Shown: in pieces, positions 60,897 to 64,000 of the stretch
Position numbering within the stretch: the first letter of the stretch is position 1
Layout: the number at the start of each line of letters is the position of its first letter
Assembly (NCBI GenBank): GCA_023392635.1
Contig: JAEVYS010000032.1
Location: forward strand, 14,537 to 78,536
Origin: Actinomycetes bacterium
GTDB taxonomy: Bacteria; Actinomycetota; Actinomycetes; Propionibacteriales; Propionibacteriaceae
DNA: 64,000 nucleotides
Direction of reading: 5' to 3'
Notes under the pieces: generated by a model
What the model saw: only the letters and a program-made list of their open reading frames with translations
What the model was told of the DNA's origin: nothing
Databases searched by the model: none
Made by a program: the position numbers and the translations under genes

Positions 60897-61538
60897 GTGG
60901 ATCCGGCTGAGGTGTTCCCCCCGTTCGGCCTGCGCATCGAGGCCGGGCCGCTGGTGCTGCGCCCGGTGACGGACGAGCTGCTGCCCGCCCTGGTCGACGT
61001 GGCGTTGGCGGGGGTCCACGCGCCGGACGCCATGCCCTTCTTCGTGCCCTGGACGGATGCCCCGCCGCAGGAACTGCCGTCGAACTTCGCGCAGTTCCAC
61101 TGGGGCGTCCGCGCGGGCTGGCGACCCGAGAGCTGGGATCTCGAGCTCGCCGTCGAGTACGAGGGTCGGGTGGTGGGCTGCCAGGGCTTCTCCGCCTCGG
61201 ACTACCTCGTCACCCGCACCGGCGAAACCGGGTCCTGGCTGGGGCGGGAGTTCCACGGACGCGGAATCGGGACGGCCATGCGGCAGGCGATGTGCGCGTT
61301 CGTGTTCGACGAGCTCGAAGGACGCCGGATCACGTCCGGCTGCTTCGTCGACAACCCGGCCTCGGCAGCGGTGAGCCGGAAGGTCGGCTACCGGCCCAAC
61401 GGCACCCGCGTCCTCTCCCGCCGGGGCGAGCCCGCGGAGAACCTCCAGTGGCTGCTGACGCCTGACACGTTCGTGCGCGGCACCCCGGTCACGGTCAGCG
61501 GCGCCGCCGCGTTCCGCCGCTTCATCGGCCTCCCCTGA
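60897..61538 (+). CDS. GNAT-family N-acetyltransferase
   Basis: 213 residues using GTG at 60897, 7 bp after upp; an ATG at 60861 overlapping upp is the alternative. The fold matches RimJ/RimL-like acetyltransferases: LVLRPVTDELLPALVDVA at the start, acetyl-CoA motif TGSWLGREFHGRGIGTAMRQ and NPASAAVSRKVGYRPNG. The tail (LTPDTFVRGTPVTVSGAAAF) is like other actinobacterial members. Substrate unknown. Confidence 0.84.
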   Translation: MDPAEVFPPFGLRIEAGPLVLRPVTDELLPALVDVALAGVHAPDAMPFFVPWTDAPPQELPSNFAQFHWGVRAGWRPESWDLELAVEYEGRVVGCQGFSASDYLVTRTGETGSWLGREFHGRGIGTAMRQAMCAFVFDELEGRRITSGCFVDNPASAAVSRKVGYRPNGTRVLSRRGEPAENLQWLLTPDTFVRGTPVTVSGAAAFRRFIGLP

Positions 61539-61542
61539 CCGC

Positions 61543-62073
61543 TCAGACGTCGCGGGCGAGGTCCTCCACCCGCTCGGCGTGCGGCAGGTCGAGCAGCGCC
61601 GCGCCCGGCAGCAGCAGCTTCGCTCCCCGGGTGCCGGCGCCGATACAGACCAGCGCGGTGTCGGCGACCGCGCCGTCCACCCACACCGGCCAGTCGTCCG
61701 GCAGCCCGACCGGGGTGATGCCGCCGTACTCCATACCGGACGCAGCCACGGCGAGGTCCATCGGTGCGAAGGACGCCTTGCGCACGTCGAGCCGGCGTCG
61801 GGCGACGTTGTTCACGTCCACCCTGCGCGTGGCGAGCGTCATGCAGCAGGCCCTGCGCTCCTCGCCACCGCGACGCCCCAGCACGAGCACGGCGTTGGCC
61901 ATCGCGTCCAACGGCAGGTCGTAGACGCGGCACAGCGTCTCGGTGTCGGCGTGCGCCGGATCGACAGGGAAGACCTGTGCAGAGGGGACGTGGTCCCGGA
62001 TCGCCGCCAGGACCGGTTCGGGCAGGAGGTCGGGGCGTTCCAGGGCAGGGACGGGGCTGAGTTTGCCGAACAT
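61543..62073 (-). CDS. YbaK/EbsC-type aminoacyl-tRNA editing domain protein
   Basis: 176 residues from ATG at 62073, 8 nt after TAGAAT (62082-62087), a leaderless-type promoter. YbaK features: TLCRVYDLPLDAMANAVLVL, VDVNNVARRRLDVRKASFAP with the conserved Lys, and GMEYGGITPVGLP carrying the GG-IxP motif of trans-editing factors. It likely hydrolyses a mischarged aminoacyl-tRNA such as Cys- or Ala-tRNA(Pro); which one is not clear. Confidence 0.82.
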   Translation of the reverse strand: MFGKLSPVPALERPDLLPEPVLAAIRDHVPSAQVFPVDPAHADTETLCRVYDLPLDAMANAVLVLGRRGGEERRACCMTLATRRVDVNNVARRRLDVRKASFAPMDLAVAASGMEYGGITPVGLPDDWPVWVDGAVADTALVCIGAGTRGAKLLLPGAALLDLPHAERVEDLARDV

Positions 62074-62118
62074 GCCCCGGGATTCTAGGGCACGCCGAAA
62101 AAGGGTCTTCGTTTCGGT

Positions 62119-62147
62119 TTGCAATTGCGCGCGAGCAGCGTTATGTT
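62119..62147 (+). promoter_or_regulatory. sigma70-type promoter of the leader ORF unit
   Basis: TTGCAA (62119-62124), 17-nt spacer, TATGTT (62142-62147). This is one of the few consensus-like -35/-10 pairs in the window, pointing downstream into the leader ORF. It overlaps the region divergent from the ybaK-like gene. Confidence 0.65.
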
Positions 62148-62183
62148 GTTCCCGCCACGCCGAACCACGAAAGGAGCTGGCAA

Positions 62184-62258
62184 ATGGATACGACCACCGT
62201 GCAGTGCGAGTTGGCCAATGCCGGCATCGTCGGCGTCTCTCCCGTTCTGACCGTGTAG
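62184..62258 (+). CDS. 24-residue leader-like small ORF
   Basis: ATG behind AAAGGAG reads MDTTTVQCEL, then ANAGIVGVSPVLTV and TAG. It follows a good promoter, has a strong ribosome binding site, and is followed directly by a hairpin and then, ~190 bp on, the 86-residue gene. No family recognised. It may be a regulatory leader peptide or a small protein. Confidence 0.55.
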   Translation: MDTTTVQCELANAGIVGVSPVLTV

Positions 62259-62268
62259 CGGATCACAC

Positions 62269-62290
62269 CGCCACCGTTCGGACGGTGGCG
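62269..62290 (+). other. hairpin after the leader ORF (possible attenuator)
   Basis: CGCCACCGT, loop TCGG, ACGGTGGCG: a perfect 9-bp stem 10 nt after the small ORF stop. Weaker dyads follow at CACCCG..CGGGTG (62372-62391) and GCGCGC..GCGCGC (~62399-62422). No T-run follows the first stem. Confidence 0.5.
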
Positions 62291-62450
62291 ACGCTCACGA
62301 AGCCAGATCCTCGCCGACGAAGCGCCGAGGTATCGCCACGTCCTGATTTCGCCGCCCGCCGGCGAACCCTTCACCCGTAATCACGCGGGTGTTCCTGTCG
62401 CGCGCAATTCATCGAGCGCGCCCGCATTAACCAGCAATTGAGGAATCACC

Positions 62451-62711
62451 ATGTCCATTTCCACCATTACTCGAGAAACCTCTCACCCGCCGGTGGCGCT
62501 CACCTCGCGTGGGCTCGTCGACCACACCGCCACCCGCATCGGCCTGTGGCTGCTGCACTGGGCGAAGCGGTCGGAGTTGCGGCGCGCCGATCGTGTCGTG
62601 CGACGCGCCGAGCGCCTCGTCCGGCAGGCCGAGTTCGACCGGCTGATGGACGCCATCACCGATCACGAGGCCAACCGGGAGAGCACGCTCGTGCTCCGCG
62701 CACTCCGGTGA
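62451..62711 (+). CDS. hypothetical 86-residue basic protein
   Basis: ATG behind TTGAGGAA. After a Thr/Ser-rich start comes a basic, largely helical body (SELRRADRVVRRAERLVRQA, then EFDRLMDAITDHEANRES). No membrane segment beyond a short GLWLLHWAKR and no recognised family. The 5' flank (promoter, small ORF, hairpins) suggests it is the regulated target of that leader. A bidirectional terminator follows. Confidence 0.6.
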   Translation: MSISTITRETSHPPVALTSRGLVDHTATRIGLWLLHWAKRSELRRADRVVRRAERLVRQAEFDRLMDAITDHEANRESTLVLRALR

Positions 62712-62735
62712 GCACGCGCCGAGGGCGTACGAAAC

Positions 62736-62768
62736 GCGGCCCCGGGTGGATCATCCACCCGGGGCCGC
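62736..62768. terminator. bidirectional terminator between convergent genes
   Basis: GCGGCCCCGGGTGG, loop ATCAT, and the exact complement make a 14-bp perfect stem between the stops at 62711 (+) and 62781 (-). Confidence 0.88.
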
Positions 62769-62780
62769 TCGCCGTCCCGG

Positions 62781-63779
62781 TCAGCGGCGCCAGCGCCAGG
62801 CGACGAGCGCGAGGACGGTGAGCACCAGCGCCATCAGGATCCCCATCGGCAACGCGACGAGGAGGTTGCTGCCGGTGAGCACCAGGGCGAAGACGCCGAT
62901 CGTGCCGTTGTAGGCGCCGTGGAGGATCGCGGGGGCGACCACCGACCGCGCGCGTTCGCGCACCCAGGTGAGGAGGAACGCGAAGGGCGTGGTCCACAAC
63001 ACCATCATCGGCACGCCCCAGCCCCACTCCGTCCCGTAGTTGTGGCCCAGCAGGATGATCACCGGCGCGTGCCACAGCCCCCACAGGACGCCTGTGAGCA
63101 GGTTCGCGCGGACGTTGCCGAGCGGACGCAGCTCGTCGGCCAGCACGCCGCGCCAGCCGTACTCCTCGCCGAAGGCGAACACGGCGTTGATCGTCAGGCC
63201 GGCCAGCAGGCCCTGGTAGAGCAGCGACCCGGCCACGACCGCCGCCGGGGGGAGCGCGACATCGGGGGGCAGCATCGGCGCGATCTGCAGCAGCCGGTCG
63301 CGGAACTCGGCGTCCGTCGCCACCAGGTGCCCCGCCCCGGGAAGCCCCACGGCGGACGCGAGCCACGTCACGGCGAAGCCGAGCGCAAGGATGGCGACCA
63401 TGACCAGGACGCCGTACGCGGCACTCGGCCCGTAGGGCCGCCGCATCGCCGCGCCGATGAAGCGTCCGAGCCTGGCGAGCCGCGACCGGCCCTCGCCGGG
63501 GTGTCCCCAGGCCGGACGCAGGCGCCGCCAGCCCTGGACGATCAGCGGCCGCCGACCCGCGCGGTGTTCGACGATGAGCCCGGCGACGAGCGGCAACGGC
63601 ATGTAGAACAGGGCGAGGCCGCCCTGGGCCAGCTGCAGGCTGTACGGGATCGAGGTCTGGCGCAGCCACCACAGCGCGACCGCGACGACGGTCGCCCCGC
63701 CCAGGGCGATGCCGTAGAACAACGCCACCCGTGACCACGCGACGCGCGTCGTGGGTTCGGCGGCCAGTTGCGTGCTCAT
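62781..63779 (-). CDS. CPBP-family intramembrane metalloprotease
   Basis: 332 residues from ATG at 63779 (GGAGG upstream), overlapping the previous stop by 4 bp. Eight or so membrane helices. The CPBP/Abi motifs are all present: FAFGEEYGWRGVL (EExxxR), LTGVLWGLWHAPVI (motif 2 with His) and ILHGAYNGTIG (motif 3 His). Relatives are prenyl-protein proteases or bacteriocin-immunity proteins; substrate unknown. Confidence 0.86.
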   Translation of the reverse strand: MSTQLAAEPTTRVAWSRVALFYGIALGGATVVAVALWWLRQTSIPYSLQLAQGGLALFYMPLPLVAGLIVEHRAGRRPLIVQGWRRLRPAWGHPGEGRSRLARLGRFIGAAMRRPYGPSAAYGVLVMVAILALGFAVTWLASAVGLPGAGHLVATDAEFRDRLLQIAPMLPPDVALPPAAVVAGSLLYQGLLAGLTINAVFAFGEEYGWRGVLADELRPLGNVRANLLTGVLWGLWHAPVIILLGHNYGTEWGWGVPMMVLWTTPFAFLLTWVRERARSVVAPAILHGAYNGTIGVFALVLTGSNLLVALPMGILMALVLTVLALVAWRWRR

Positions 63780-64000
63780 GGTTCCTCCTCCAGATCCTGT
63801 CGCTTCTCGGCGTCGCGCCCCGCCACCGCGAGGGCGAGCAGGACGGCTCCCGCTGGCAGCCACAGCAGCCCGACGAGTCCCGGGCCTGCCCACGGCCGGG
63901 CCTTGCCGTCGAGCGCCGCGGTGCGCCACGTGGCGAGGCCGACCGTGATCGCCGAGGACGCCGTGGCCGCAGCCAGTGCTCCCGCCGCGCGGGCGCCGCC
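63776..64000 (-). CDS. membrane protein, 3' part (runs off the window)
   Basis: The reading frame of the minus strand is open from the window end to TGA at 63776, which overlaps the CPBP start. The visible ~74 residues have one or two hydrophobic segments (GLVGLLWLPAGAVLLALAVA) and an acidic/basic tail (GRDAEKRQDLEEEP). Family not determinable from this part. Co-transcribed with the CPBP gene. Confidence 0.65.
   Translation of the reverse strand, partial: GGARAAGALAAATASSAITVGLATWRTAALDGKARPWAGPGLVGLLWLPAGAVLLALAVAGRDAEKRQDLEEEP

Noticed and set aside
62781..63779. Bacteriocin-immunity (Abi) reading of the CPBP gene
   Set aside because: No bacteriocin precursor or ABC exporter is nearby, so only the general CPBP protease call is supported.

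Overview
The window is high-GC actinobacterial chromosome. Evidence for this includes an Lsr2 nucleoid protein, an actinobacterial-type small SRP RNA, an ileS gene behind a T-box leader whose 3' end masks the ribosome binding site, a tadA gene with its actinobacterial partner protein, and many genes with a TAnnnT -10 box only 5-8 nt before the start codon (leaderless type). The pyruvate:ferredoxin oxidoreductase, PTS-type dihydroxyacetone kinase and sugar importers suggest a facultative or anaerobic fermenter, perhaps Propionibacteriaceae. The family assignment is inference. Most of the window looks chromosomal; I see no prophage, plasmid, CRISPR array or intact insertion sequence.

Layout. 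1-6.8 kb: a 5'-truncated multidomain 2-oxoacid:ferredoxin oxidoreductase overlapping a fused NfnB-NfnA/SudAB-type flavoprotein, i.e. oxidative decarboxylation wired to NAD(P)H. 6.8-14.2 kb: lactonase, zinc alcohol dehydrogenase, cupin and MFS exporter genes, then a short UvrA-like ATPase. 14.3-20.4 kb: complete Dpp/Opp-type ABC importer. 20.5-26.3 kb: two LacI regulators, each behind the same palindrome (GGAAGCGCTTCC), and a CUT1 sugar importer with no ATPase of its own. 26.4-31.7 kb: lsr2, small membrane and exporter genes with a TetR regulator, and two facing glycosidase remnants. 31.7-35.9 kb: DUF1097, TIM-barrel 'PEP hydrolase' and Tm-1-like genes, divergent from a MocR regulator. 36-44.4 kb: membrane proteins, GT87 mannosyltransferase, tRNA-Ser, nitrilase-family hydrolase, SRP RNA, dnaX-ybaB-recR and a HAD phosphatase. 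44.5-50.7 kb: T-box, ileS, a catalytically dead alpha/beta-hydrolase, MFS and rarD. 50.7-56.4 kb: oxidoreductase, paired small membrane proteins, aspartate kinase, LytR_C protein, cation/proton antiporter. 56.6-59 kb: dhaKLM and a second tRNA-Ser. 59-64 kb: tadA pair, upp, GNAT, YbaK, a leader-ORF unit and a CPBP protease operon.

The least ordinary content is repetitive. Three loci carry elements built on the 12-bp core GGGGACGGTTCC (11.2, 46.8 and 56.5 kb). One of these is inserted in frame within ileS, and one supplies the stop codon of an MFS gene. A separate ~50-bp near-perfect palindrome occurs directly after the stop codons of two unrelated genes in the same orientation. Its two copies show a compensatory base-pair change. 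Both families look like genome-wide dispersed elements and are the best candidates for something undescribed.
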